Source: RGIG8597 sp045133795
GTDB lineage: Bacteria > Spirochaetota > GWE2-31-10
Length of the DNA: 17,911 bases
Assembly: GCA_045133795.1 (NCBI GenBank)
Contig: JBGUUT010000055.1
Coordinates: 1 to 17,911 of the forward strand
Reading direction: 5' to 3'
Shown: in pieces, positions 8,147 to 14,978 of the stretch
How the letters are laid out: every line of letters begins with the position of its first letter
How positions within the stretch are numbered: position 1 is the stretch's first letter
Notes under the pieces: generated by a model
Seen by the model: only the letters and a program-made list of their open reading frames with translations
Databases searched by the model: none
What the model was told of the DNA's origin: nothing
Made by a program: the position numbers and the translations under genes

Positions 8147-8512
8147 TTATTCTAATATCACGACTGCCGCAGCCACGCCGGTCTCATGAGTCAACGAAAG
8201 ATGAATCTTTGTAACTCCGAACTTTTCAGCTATCTCTTTCGTTTTTCCCGATAGTTCTAAAAACGGCTTATTATCCGCATTGTGGCAAACCTCTACTTCT
8301 TGTAATGTAACTCCACCGCTTATCCCAATGCCTAGAGCTTTACCAAACGCTTCTTTTGCTGCAAATCTCGCAGCGAATGACTGGGCACTTTTTGTTCGTT
8401 TTTTACAATAAGCAATTTCATCGGCAGAAAAAACCCTTTGCAAAAAAGCTTCATTTTCCTGCAAACGTTCAAAACGCTTTACTTCACACAAATCAATCCC
8501 CAGCCCAATCAC
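8147..8512 (-). CDS. acpS: Holo-[acyl-carrier-protein] synthase AcpS
   Basis: AcpS moves the 4'-phosphopantetheine group from coenzyme A to a serine of acyl carrier protein, which activates fatty-acid synthesis. The 121 residues match the family. The N-terminal MIGLGIDLCEVKRF contains the Mg-binding Asp7, and the signature FAARFAAKEAFGKALG contains Glu54. The end HLSLTHETGVAAAVV is also typical. The start codon is GTG (8512), with AAAGGA about eight bases upstream, and no better start exists. It lies 15 bp after the flcA-like gene and 18 bp before the DUF2225 gene, in the same operon. Confidence 0.95.
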   Translation of the reverse strand: MIGLGIDLCEVKRFERLQENEAFLQRVFSADEIAYCKKRTKSAQSFAARFAAKEAFGKALGIGISGGVTLQEVEVCHNADNKPFLELSGKTKEIAEKFGVTKIHLSLTHETGVAAAVVILE

Positions 8513-8527
8513 TCTTGTTTTCCTTTT

Positions 8528-11500
8528 TTAATAAAAATATTCGTATTGATTAAAATCATCATCAATCAATGCATCTTTTGTTTTACCGAAAACATCCGGA
8601 TACAATGCCATTTTTAGATTCAAATACGGCACTGCTTTTTCCGTTGTTCCGCCTGAATGAGTTCTGGCAACACCTACAGGGTCGGCAATATCAAAATATT
8701 TAACAGCCTCTGTAAAATATCTGAGAGAATCAGCAAAATACTGATGTTTTTTCGACTTTCTATATTTTCCGTACAATGACGCCGCGAGATTATTTGATGA
8801 TTGATACAACATTTTCACTGCATTTTGATGTTCTTTCAAATCCAAATCCAAAGGTCCGTTTCCTTGTCTGAAAGTATTAAACTTATCATAAACTTCAAGC
8901 AATTCGCTGTATGCCAAATCATACTGTGCCATATTTAATAAAATTGTTCCTTTCATAAACTTTAAAGAATCAACATCCGGATTCTTTTTTAACAAGTTAT
9001 CAATTTTTGTATGGGCTTTATCATAATCACCTTTTTTGTAATACAACCACCCCATATTGTAAGTCATTATATCGTTATTAAAACCTTTACTTTCTGCATC
9101 GGTATAATATCTTAGTGCTTCTTCACGGTCTGCTTTAGTCAAATAGGCAAAATTACCCAAATTATAATAAGCTTTTCCGAAATCCGGATTAAGTGTAACC
9201 GCTCTGTCAAACATTTTAAATGCTCTTATATCTGAACGGGATGTTTCGTAATAATTCTCTCCTAAATCGTTGTATACATTAGCTTGGAAACGATTAAATG
9301 CTTTTTCGGAACCAAAGATTTGTTTAATTTCTTTGCCGGAAAGTGTTTCCATTTTAGCTTTTGCATTTTCAAGATTCTTTCTTTCATCCGGTCTTACCAA
9401 CAATGCCTTATTATAACGAGCCAACTGATAATCATATTCCGGATAATGTGGTTTAGTCGGAACAAACTTACTTACGTTTGTAAGAATTCTTCGAACTTCA
9501 TTCAAATCCCCGCTGTCAATCAAATAACCGGCAGTTTTTATTTGAATTCTATAATCTTGTTTCTTTAAATACGCAGCCGCCCAGTTGTAAGTATCAAGAA
9601 CTTTCTTGCGATTATTCATTTTGATATACGTTGCCAATAAATTATTTATCGCATCTGCATTATTAAGTTGATAATCGAGAACATCCAAAAACTCATTTTC
9701 CGCATTTTCAAGCTTAGAAGAATCAATTTCTGCCCATTTCAAATAAGTTTCACCACGCCCGTTTCTGGCTTCCAAATCATCTCTTTTTTTATCAATCCAA
9801 TAATTGTACATTGACAATGACTTCTCGTATTTATCGATATCACGCAAAAATTCTCCGTATTCAAAATCAAGCGTTCTGTCATCACGTTGCTCTGCTGCCA
9901 TTTGATATTTTCTTTCTGCTGCAAAGTTTCGTTCATGATCACGGAACTTTCTTGCGTATGCAATTATTTCTTTATAACGAGGTTGTACTTGATATGCTTT
10001 ATTAAAGTTTTGTTCTGCATATTCATATTTATTTTCATCAATATTCTTCTTGCCTAACTTGTAATACTTACTTGCAGTATATGTAGGATAAAGAATAGTT
10101 ACATAGAACATTACCAAAACTGCAATCATTACAATTAACGCTGCAGTTCTTGCCAAAATAGGAAGAACATTCTTTTCAATGATTGAAAGTAATGATTTTT
10201 GTTTTCTTTCGTACGCTTCACCGCTTAATCTGGTCAATACAACATTGTGAAGAGATTTGTCTCCCGTAAGCTTTTCATATTTAGAAATGATATCTTCTTG
10301 CTTTCCGTGAGTAATTAACGCTTTTACAAGCGGATAAACTTTCTCTTCTGAATATTTCGGATTCACAATAGCTTTAGCTATTTTTACTTCCGCCTCTTTA
10401 GGGAAAGTCGAGATTCTGATAACGACTTTTTTGCGATCTTCTGGCGACAATTCGATTTTTTCACCGCTAAGATCCGGCTCCACAAACTCGTCTTCTTCAT
10501 CTATATGATTTTCTTCAATCGAGCTTTCTTCTGTATAAGACTCTGAATCCATTTCTTCGTGAACAGATTCGGTTTCATTTTCTGAAAAATCAAAACTGTC
10601 TAAATTCGGTAACGCCTCATCGTCTGTACCTTCTTCCGAAAAACTCAAATCATCCAATGCAGATAAATCAAGTAAATCATCATCGGAGTCTGAATCCATA
10701 TCAGAATCATTCAACATATTTGATAAATCGATTTCTCCGTCATCTCCGTCAATAGAAAGACTAGGTAAATCCGGCATTTGACTAGACGAATCCGCCTCTG
10801 TTGTTTCTGTATCAAAATCATCTAAAGCCGGTAACGTTTCTAATACATCTAGTCCTGATAAAGAATCCTCTAATGCTTCAGCCACGGCATCATCATTAAC
10901 ATCAAATACCGCTTGCGGTTCATCCTCTTCCATATCTTCTAACGGTTCAAGATATTGAAGATTTTCTTCCGCTGCCTCTTCTGTTGTTTCTTTTTCTTCC
11001 GGTTCTTCCGTTAGCGGCATATCAAGATTTTCAAAATCACTTAAAGAATCCGCAGAAAGCAAAGAATCCATATTAAAATCATCTTCTGACAATGACAAAT
11101 CTTCTGCACCGATTGCTGAAATTTCCGGAATATTTTCCATTATTAGCGAATCTAAATTGTTGTCATCGCCCAAAGAATCAATTAATAAATCATCAAGTCC
11201 ATCAATTTTAGTTTCATCCGAAACCTGCGTTAAATCTGCAGATTGTTCTTCTGTATTTTCCAGAGTATCTAAAAAATCATCTATACCTTCATTTAATGAA
11301 GCTTCCTCCGCTTGCGTATCAAAAGTACCAAAATCATCTTGAACTGTAGATTCTGCTAAATCATTTTGCATATCATCCGCTACAGAAAGAAAATCATCTT
11401 CACTCGGTATTTCATCAGAAGAAGACAAATCTCCCAATGCTGACAGAAAATCAAACTCATCATCTTTTTGCTCAGCTTCTTCTTGAACAGCCGAACTTTC

Positions 11501-11827
11501 ATTTTCGCCCACAAAAGACTCTAAGTTATCAAGGAAATCTCCTTCTAAATTTTCTGAAGGTGTTTCTTCTAATTCCATTGCTTCTTCAAGACTCTTAGAA
11601 CGTTCTTTTTCCTTTGCGACGGAAGACATCAAATCTTCATCTCCGGGAATATCATCAAGCAAATCATCAGACAATAAATCATCGTACGATTCACTCGGTT
11701 CCAATTTCTCCTCTTTCGGAAGATTTATCAGATTCGGCATTCTGCCTTTTTTCTTCATAACTTCTGTTTCATCTGCAATCGAAGCAATTTTTTCCCTTAT
11801 ATAAGGAAGATCTTCAAATTTCGGCAT
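8528..11827 (-). CDS. flcA: Large TPR membrane protein, FlcA-like periplasmic flagellar collar candidate
   Basis: 1099 residues with three parts. Residues 1-460 are very acidic and probably disordered, with recurring short D/L motifs such as DDFLDTL and LSALDDLSF. Residues 461-555 look folded and are followed by one transmembrane helix at about 559-580 (ARTAALIVMIAVLVMFYV). The Lys/Arg-containing flank before the helix (RKQK, EKN) suggests the N-terminus is in the cytoplasm. The C-terminal 520 residues, then in the periplasm, hold several TPR units, for example YAEQNFNKAYQVQP, AFKMFDRAVTLNPDFGKAYYNLG and DYDKAHTKIDNLLKKNP. This layout matches spirochaetal FlcA (Borrelia BB0326), a membrane-anchored TPR protein needed for the flagellar collar and stator assembly. 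The symbol rests on architecture, not on an alignment. The start is preceded by GAGA about six bases upstream. It is the first gene of the operon. Confidence 0.72.
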   Translation of the reverse strand: MPKFEDLPYIREKIASIADETEVMKKKGRMPNLINLPKEEKLEPSESYDDLLSDDLLDDIPGDEDLMSSVAKEKERSKSLEEAMELEETPSENLEGDFLDNLESFVGENESSAVQEEAEQKDDEFDFLSALGDLSSSDEIPSEDDFLSVADDMQNDLAESTVQDDFGTFDTQAEEASLNEGIDDFLDTLENTEEQSADLTQVSDETKIDGLDDLLIDSLGDDNNLDSLIMENIPEISAIGAEDLSLSEDDFNMDSLLSADSLSDFENLDMPLTEEPEEKETTEEAAEENLQYLEPLEDMEEDEPQAVFDVNDDAVAEALEDSLSGLDVLETLPALDDFDTETTEADSSSQMPDLPSLSIDGDDGEIDLSNMLNDSDMDSDSDDDLLDLSALDDLSFSEEGTDDEALPNLDSFDFSENETESVHEEMDSESYTEESSIEENHIDEEDEFVEPDLSGEKIELSPEDRKKVVIRISTFPKEAEVKIAKAIVNPKYSEEKVYPLVKALITHGKQEDIISKYEKLTGDKSLHNVVLTRLSGEAYERKQKSLLSIIEKNVLPILARTAALIVMIAVLVMFYVTILYPTYTASKYYKLGKKNIDENKYEYAEQNFNKAYQVQPRYKEIIAYARKFRDHERNFAAERKYQMAAEQRDDRTLDFEYGEFLRDIDKYEKSLSMYNYWIDKKRDDLEARNGRGETYLKWAEIDSSKLENAENEFLDVLDYQLNNADAINNLLATYIKMNNRKKVLDTYNWAAAYLKKQDYRIQIKTAGYLIDSGDLNEVRRILTNVSKFVPTKPHYPEYDYQLARYNKALLVRPDERKNLENAKAKMETLSGKEIKQIFGSEKAFNRFQANVYNDLGENYYETSRSDIRAFKMFDRAVTLNPDFGKAYYNLGNFAYLTKADREEALRYYTDAESKGFNNDIMTYNMGWLYYKKGDYDKAHTKIDNLLKKNPDVDSLKFMKGTILLNMAQYDLAYSELLEVYDKFNTFRQGNGPLDLDLKEHQNAVKMLYQSSNNLAASLYGKYRKSKKHQYFADSLRYFTEAVKYFDIADPVGVARTHSGGTTEKAVPYLNLKMALYPDVFGKTKDALIDDDFNQYEYFY

Positions 11828-11869
11828 AAGATTCTCTTTTTATTTTAATTTTGGTTACACACATATCCG

Positions 11870-11898
11870 GTAATATCAAAAAAGATTTTTTCTGTAAA
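11870..11898 (-). promoter_or_regulatory. Possible sigma-70 promoter of the flcA-like operon
   Basis: Read on the minus strand, TTTACA (11893-11898) and TATTAC (11870-11875) are separated by 17 bases. Transcription would start about 35 bases before the ATG at 11827. The match is moderate in AT-rich DNA, so this is tentative. Confidence 0.4.
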
Positions 11899-11934
11899 AA
11901 ACGGACAATCTAAATGTCTAACCTCTCAATTAAG

Positions 11935-11957
11935 TTTCTCGGAATCTTTCCGAGAAA
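11935..11957. repeat. Perfect 10-bp palindrome in the flcA divergent region
   Basis: TTTCTCGGAA (11935-11944) and TTCCGAGAAA (11948-11957) form a perfect inverted repeat around TCT. No T run follows on either strand. It lies 37 bp upstream of the suggested -35 box of the flcA-like operon and about 105 bp before the divergent gene, a position that would fit a regulator-binding site. Confidence 0.7.
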
Positions 11958-11975
11958 TTAAATAGTTAAAACAAC

Positions 11976-12026
11976 GAAAACCAAAACGTTTTGAAAAAAA
12001 ATCAAAATGTTTCCGTTTTTGGTTTT
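11976..12026. repeat. AT-rich composite hairpin in the divergent region
   Basis: AAAACCAAAACG (11977-11988) pairs with CGTTTTTGGTTTT (12014-12026), with one bulged base. Inside it TTTTGA (11989-11994) pairs with TCAAAA (12002-12007). A short T-rich tail follows on the plus strand (12023-12032), so it could be a weak terminator or a structured leader of the gene at 12062. Confidence 0.55.
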
Positions 12027-12061
12027 AATTTTCTATTACGTTATAAAGGAATATACACAAA

Positions 12062-12766
12062 ATGAAACGATATTTTATCGCAGTTTTTTTTATCTTATTT
12101 TCATTCTCTGCAATCTTTTCCTCTCCCAGAATAATCCGACGTATTGATGTTAATCAACTAAAAACTGCAGGAGAGCCAATTTTTACCAGAAACGGAATTA
12201 TATTGACCCTTCCGCCGGAAAATACCGGTCGACAAGAAATTTTCCTTGTAACAGATTTAGATAATTGGGAAAAACAATACCATTTTGAAACAAGTTTGTA
12301 CGGTGTTTATTATTGCAAACTTCCTTATACAAATAAAACCGAGTTTCTTTATAGACTGAATATAAACGGATTTTGGACTATTCCGCAAAACAACGCTGAT
12401 TATACAGACAATTACGGTAATCAATTGGCGAAAATTATTATTCCCGACGAAGTAAAATATTTCAACAACTCTCCGGAAATAGAAGAACTTAACGAACGAG
12501 GCGGTTTAATAAAAAAAGTAACTTTCAGAGTTTACGCTCCGACAGCCTCCGTAGTAAACCTATTGTGTTCAAATGCAAGCTTCAGTCCTTTTACATATGC
12601 AATGGTAAAAGACTCTGCCGGTTATTGGGAAGTTTCTCTACCTCTATCTACGGGAAATTATTCATATTGTTATTTTATCGACAACGAACGTGAACTTGAC
12701 ATCAACAATCCCGACAAAACATTAGCTCCGGGATTAGGCAGAATGTCAGCTTTCAGCATTAATTAA
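12062..12766 (+). CDS. Exported protein with two early-set/CBM48-like domains
   Basis: 234 residues. Residues 1-20 (MKRYFIAVFFILFSFSAIFS) form a signal peptide with no cysteine lipobox, so the mature protein is probably periplasmic or secreted. Two beta-sandwich segments resemble the early-set (CBM48/AMPK-beta-like) domains found in glycogen-active enzymes. The first is at about 43-125, with LVTDLDNWEKQ and FLYRLNINGFW. The second is at about 150-234, with VTFRVYAPTASVVNLLC, GYWEVSLPL and YSYCYFIDN. No catalytic domain is attached, so it could bind a polysaccharide or serve as a structural protein. AAGGA precedes the start by about a dozen bases. It is divergent from the flcA-like gene and convergent with the RES gene. 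The fold call comes from motif pattern only. Confidence 0.7.
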   Translation: MKRYFIAVFFILFSFSAIFSSPRIIRRIDVNQLKTAGEPIFTRNGIILTLPPENTGRQEIFLVTDLDNWEKQYHFETSLYGVYYCKLPYTNKTEFLYRLNINGFWTIPQNNADYTDNYGNQLAKIIIPDEVKYFNNSPEIEELNERGGLIKKVTFRVYAPTASVVNLLCSNASFSPFTYAMVKDSAGYWEVSLPLSTGNYSYCYFIDNERELDINNPDKTLAPGLGRMSAFSIN

Positions 12767-12773
12767 AATCTTA

Positions 12774-13478
12774 TCAGTATTCCGGGAATCGAAATATTTC
12801 CGGAATACCTGCAAAACAAAAATCAAGCATTTCCATATTAAAAATTACCAAATTACAACCATAGTCAACTGCACTGTTATACAAAATACCGTTAATCCCG
12901 TTTGCTTTACATGCATCTGCAATAAAACGAGGAACAAAATATTCCGGTTTCCAGCATTTATCTTTTCTTACCGGACGACGTATCGCCCCACTGCTCATAA
13001 TTCCGCCGAAAACTAACGGAACAGAATTAATATTACTGCTGTTTAAATAAAAACTTAAATCTATAATATTCTCAATTTTGCGAATATAAAATTCTTGAAT
13101 CCAACAAATCGCATTTGACATTTGATTTATTTCTTTAAAACATAACTTCTTTGATTGACTCAAATAAAAATGGCTTTGTCCGTAATGATTAAAACGCCCC
13201 TCTCCGATTGCAACCTTTTCCGGATCGGGCGGTAACATTTCTTGAGCATTCAAAATATGTGAATCATGAACCGGACGACCGCGATACCAGCTACTGTCTT
13301 GAATATCAATTCGCGGTGCATTTTGAACTTCGGTAATTATTTTCTTCCCTATTTCATGTTGAGCACCCATGTACGGATATTTTTCCAAATATGAATAAAA
13401 CTCACAAATTTCAGGAACCACTTTATCTGTTATTTCTTGTAATCGCTGTTGAAAATCAGCTTGATAATTATCACTCAT
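12774..13478 (-). CDS. RES-domain protein (putative NAD+-degrading enzyme)
   Basis: 234 residues. It carries the landmarks of the RES domain, named for conserved Arg, Glu and Ser. WYRGRP holds Arg66, GEGRFNHYG follows at 92-100, Glu116 lies in KLCFKEI, and Ser202 lies in GILYNSAVDYGCNLVIF. RES proteins have an ADP-ribosyltransferase-like fold, and the studied ones degrade NAD+ as toxins of toxin-antitoxin pairs. This one is longer than a minimal RES toxin, with about 60 extra N-terminal residues. No Xre/MbcA-type antitoxin gene is adjacent. Instead it follows hydE by 15 bp on the same strand, with AGGA seven bases before its start. The presence of all three key residues suggests an active enzyme; its role in this context is unknown. 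Confidence 0.75.
   Translation of the reverse strand: MSDNYQADFQQRLQEITDKVVPEICEFYSYLEKYPYMGAQHEIGKKIITEVQNAPRIDIQDSSWYRGRPVHDSHILNAQEMLPPDPEKVAIGEGRFNHYGQSHFYLSQSKKLCFKEINQMSNAICWIQEFYIRKIENIIDLSFYLNSSNINSVPLVFGGIMSSGAIRRPVRKDKCWKPEYFVPRFIADACKANGINGILYNSAVDYGCNLVIFNMEMLDFCFAGIPEIFRFPEY
12777..12808. terminator. Hairpin between convergent genes, possible weak terminator
   Basis: GTATTCCGG (12777-12785) pairs perfectly with CCGGAATAC (12800-12808) around a 14-base loop. It follows the plus-strand stop (12764-12766) by 10 bp and overlaps the last codons of the minus-strand RES gene. Neither side has a strong T run; the minus side has GATTTTAATT. It may give inefficient bidirectional termination. 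Confidence 0.4.
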
Positions 13479-13493
13479 TCACAAATCCTGATT

Positions 13494-14531
13494 TTAACGA
13501 ATTGCATCACCACGTGACGTAACAATATTATAACCAATTGATTTTATTTTTGCTTCAAGAGCAGCTTTACTTTCAGCAGCTTCTTCTCCGCTTGAAATCT
13601 TATTATCATACAACAAGTATTTTTCACGAACGCTTTTAGGTGATAAGTTCGGCATTACAACATTTGCTCCTGCCAATAAACCTCGTTCTCGCCCGTCCGG
13701 AGCAATTGTCCCTAATGCAGTTGTTGCCGGCAGCAATACTTTTGGTAACATTAATCGTAATATCCCCAACAAAAACAAGGTTAATTCCAACGAACCTTTT
13801 TCCATTTTGGCAAAAGGCGTATCATGGTGCGGTAAAAAAGGACCGATTCCGACCATTTCCGGTTGCAACTCTTTTAAAAATAATAAATCATCCGCAATAT
13901 ATTCCGAAGTCTGCCACGGAGAACCGACCATAAATCCGGCTCCGGTCTGAAAGCCTATTTTCTTTAAGTTATACAACGCTTTTTTTCGTTCATCACATGA
14001 CATTTTCGGCGGATGTAACCGTCGGTAATGTTCCGGATTAGCTGTCTCATGACGCAGTAAATAACGATCGGCTCCGGCTTCATAAAATGCAACATAAGAT
14101 TCATACGGAAGCTCTCCGACAGACAATGTTAATGCACAATCCGTAAACTCTTTTTTTATCGCCGAAATCAAATCGACAATTCGTTCGACTGAATATTCTG
14201 AATCTTCTCCTCCTTGCAAAACAAATGTTCTGAAGCCCAATTCATACCCTTGCCGGCAACATTCCATTATTTCTTCCGGAGTCAATCGATAACGACAAGT
14301 ATTTTTATTTGATTTTCTTATACCGCAATAGAAACAATCATTCTTACAATAGTTCGTAAATTCGATTAACCCTCTGATATAAACATCTTTTCCGTAATAG
14401 CGTTCTCTGATGTCTCTCGCTTTCGAAAAAAGATATTCTGATAATTGCGGTGTTACTTTCCCTAATAAAAGAACAATTTCTTCCTTTGTTAGAGTTTGAG
14501 TTTCAGTTAATTTATCTATTAATTCATTCAT
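13494..14531 (-). CDS. hydE: [FeFe]-hydrogenase maturase HydE (radical SAM)
   Basis: 345-residue radical-SAM enzyme of the HydE family, which helps assemble the 2Fe subcluster of the [FeFe]-hydrogenase H-cluster. The CxxxCxxC iron-sulfur motif is YCKNDCFYCGIR (Cys62, Cys66, Cys69). It is followed by TPEEIMECCRQGYELGFRTFVLQGGED and later HPPKMSCDERKKAL, which fit HydE and separate it from biotin synthase. The chosen start (14531) has AAGGAG six bases upstream. An in-frame ATG 22 codons earlier (14597) would add residues that do not match the family and would lie inside the upstream gene. It overlaps the TM1266-type regulator gene by 8 bp, which supports the hydrogenase assignment. HydF, HydG and the hydrogenase itself are not in the window. 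HydE-like proteins of other function are an alternative, made unlikely by the neighbour. Confidence 0.9.
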   Translation of the reverse strand: MNELIDKLTETQTLTKEEIVLLLGKVTPQLSEYLFSKARDIRERYYGKDVYIRGLIEFTNYCKNDCFYCGIRKSNKNTCRYRLTPEEIMECCRQGYELGFRTFVLQGGEDSEYSVERIVDLISAIKKEFTDCALTLSVGELPYESYVAFYEAGADRYLLRHETANPEHYRRLHPPKMSCDERKKALYNLKKIGFQTGAGFMVGSPWQTSEYIADDLLFLKELQPEMVGIGPFLPHHDTPFAKMEKGSLELTLFLLGILRLMLPKVLLPATTALGTIAPDGRERGLLAGANVVMPNLSPKSVREKYLLYDNKISSGEEAAESKAALEAKIKSIGYNIVTSRGDAIR

Positions 14532-14808
14532 TACATTCTCCTTCAGAATCAAAACTTTCAAATAATTTGTGAGAATAAACCGTTTTTGTTGAAACACCGC
14601 TTAAACGTCCCAATTGTCCGGATAATGCAGAGATTTTATCTTCCGGTGCATCTAATACTACACTTATAACCGAAATCTTGCGTTCTTTGTAAGGGATTCC
14701 CATTCTACCCAAAATATATTGTTTATATTTATGCAAATATTCATTAATTTTTTCCGTAGCAATTCCATCTTCTACAATAATGCTGATGACTGCAACTCTG
14801 GTTATCAT
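14524..14808 (-). CDS. TM1266-family putative regulator of iron-only hydrogenase
   Basis: 94-residue ACT-like protein. It starts MITRVAVISIIVEDG, continues with LHKYKQYILGRMGIPYKER and KISVISVVLDAPEDKISALSGQLGRL, and closes with VSTKTVYSHK. This matches the small family named after Thermotoga TM1266 that is found beside hydE, hydF and hydG and is annotated as a putative regulator of the iron-only hydrogenase system. Its mechanism is not established to my knowledge; ACT domains usually bind small ligands. AGGAG lies about seven bases before the start. Its last 8 bases overlap hydE, so the two are translationally coupled. A perfect 8-bp palindrome lies 35 bp upstream. Confidence 0.85.
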   Translation of the reverse strand: MITRVAVISIIVEDGIATEKINEYLHKYKQYILGRMGIPYKERKISVISVVLDAPEDKISALSGQLGRLSGVSTKTVYSHKLFESFDSEGECNE

Positions 14809-14842
14809 TCTTCTCTCCTAAGCCATACATGATAATGCTCTA

Positions 14843-14862
14843 TGTTTTATAACAATAAAACA
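14843..14862. promoter_or_regulatory. Palindrome upstream of the hydrogenase maturation operon, possible operator
   Basis: TGTTTTAT (14843-14850) and ATAAAACA (14855-14862) form a perfect 8-bp inverted repeat around AACA. On the minus strand it overlaps a TATAAA that could be the -10 box of the TM1266-hydE-RES operon. This position would suit a repressor. The sequence does not match an operator I can name with confidence. Confidence 0.45.
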
Positions 14863-14910
14863 ATATTAAAGAAGCATAAAAATCTATTTTTTTTGAATCT
14901 CTTAGCTTAT

Positions 14911-14939
14911 TTGACAAGTAGTATTTTTTCTGATATTTT
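14911..14939 (+). promoter_or_regulatory. Near-consensus sigma-70 promoter of fba
   Basis: TTGACA (14911-14916), a 17-base spacer and TATTTT (14934-14939). Transcription would start near 14946, about 33 bases before the aldolase ATG, with AAAGGAG at 14964-14970. This is the strongest promoter match in the window. Confidence 0.8.
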
Positions 14940-14978
14940 CTGCCAAAATTAACCTACTAAAATAAAGGAGAAAAAGAC

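Noticed and set aside
12774..13478. Classical RES-Xre toxin-antitoxin pair
   Set aside because: Neither neighbour is an Xre or MbcA-like protein; upstream is hydE and downstream is a convergent unrelated gene.
14532..14597. Longer N-terminus for hydE from an ATG at 14597
   Set aside because: The ATG at 14531 has a well-spaced AAGGAG. The extension lies in the TM1266-type gene and looks like an out-of-frame translation.
14843..14862. Rex operator before the hydrogenase maturation operon
   Set aside because: Rex sites have TTGT and ACAA ends with a different core. The palindrome here differs, so the name is not supported.
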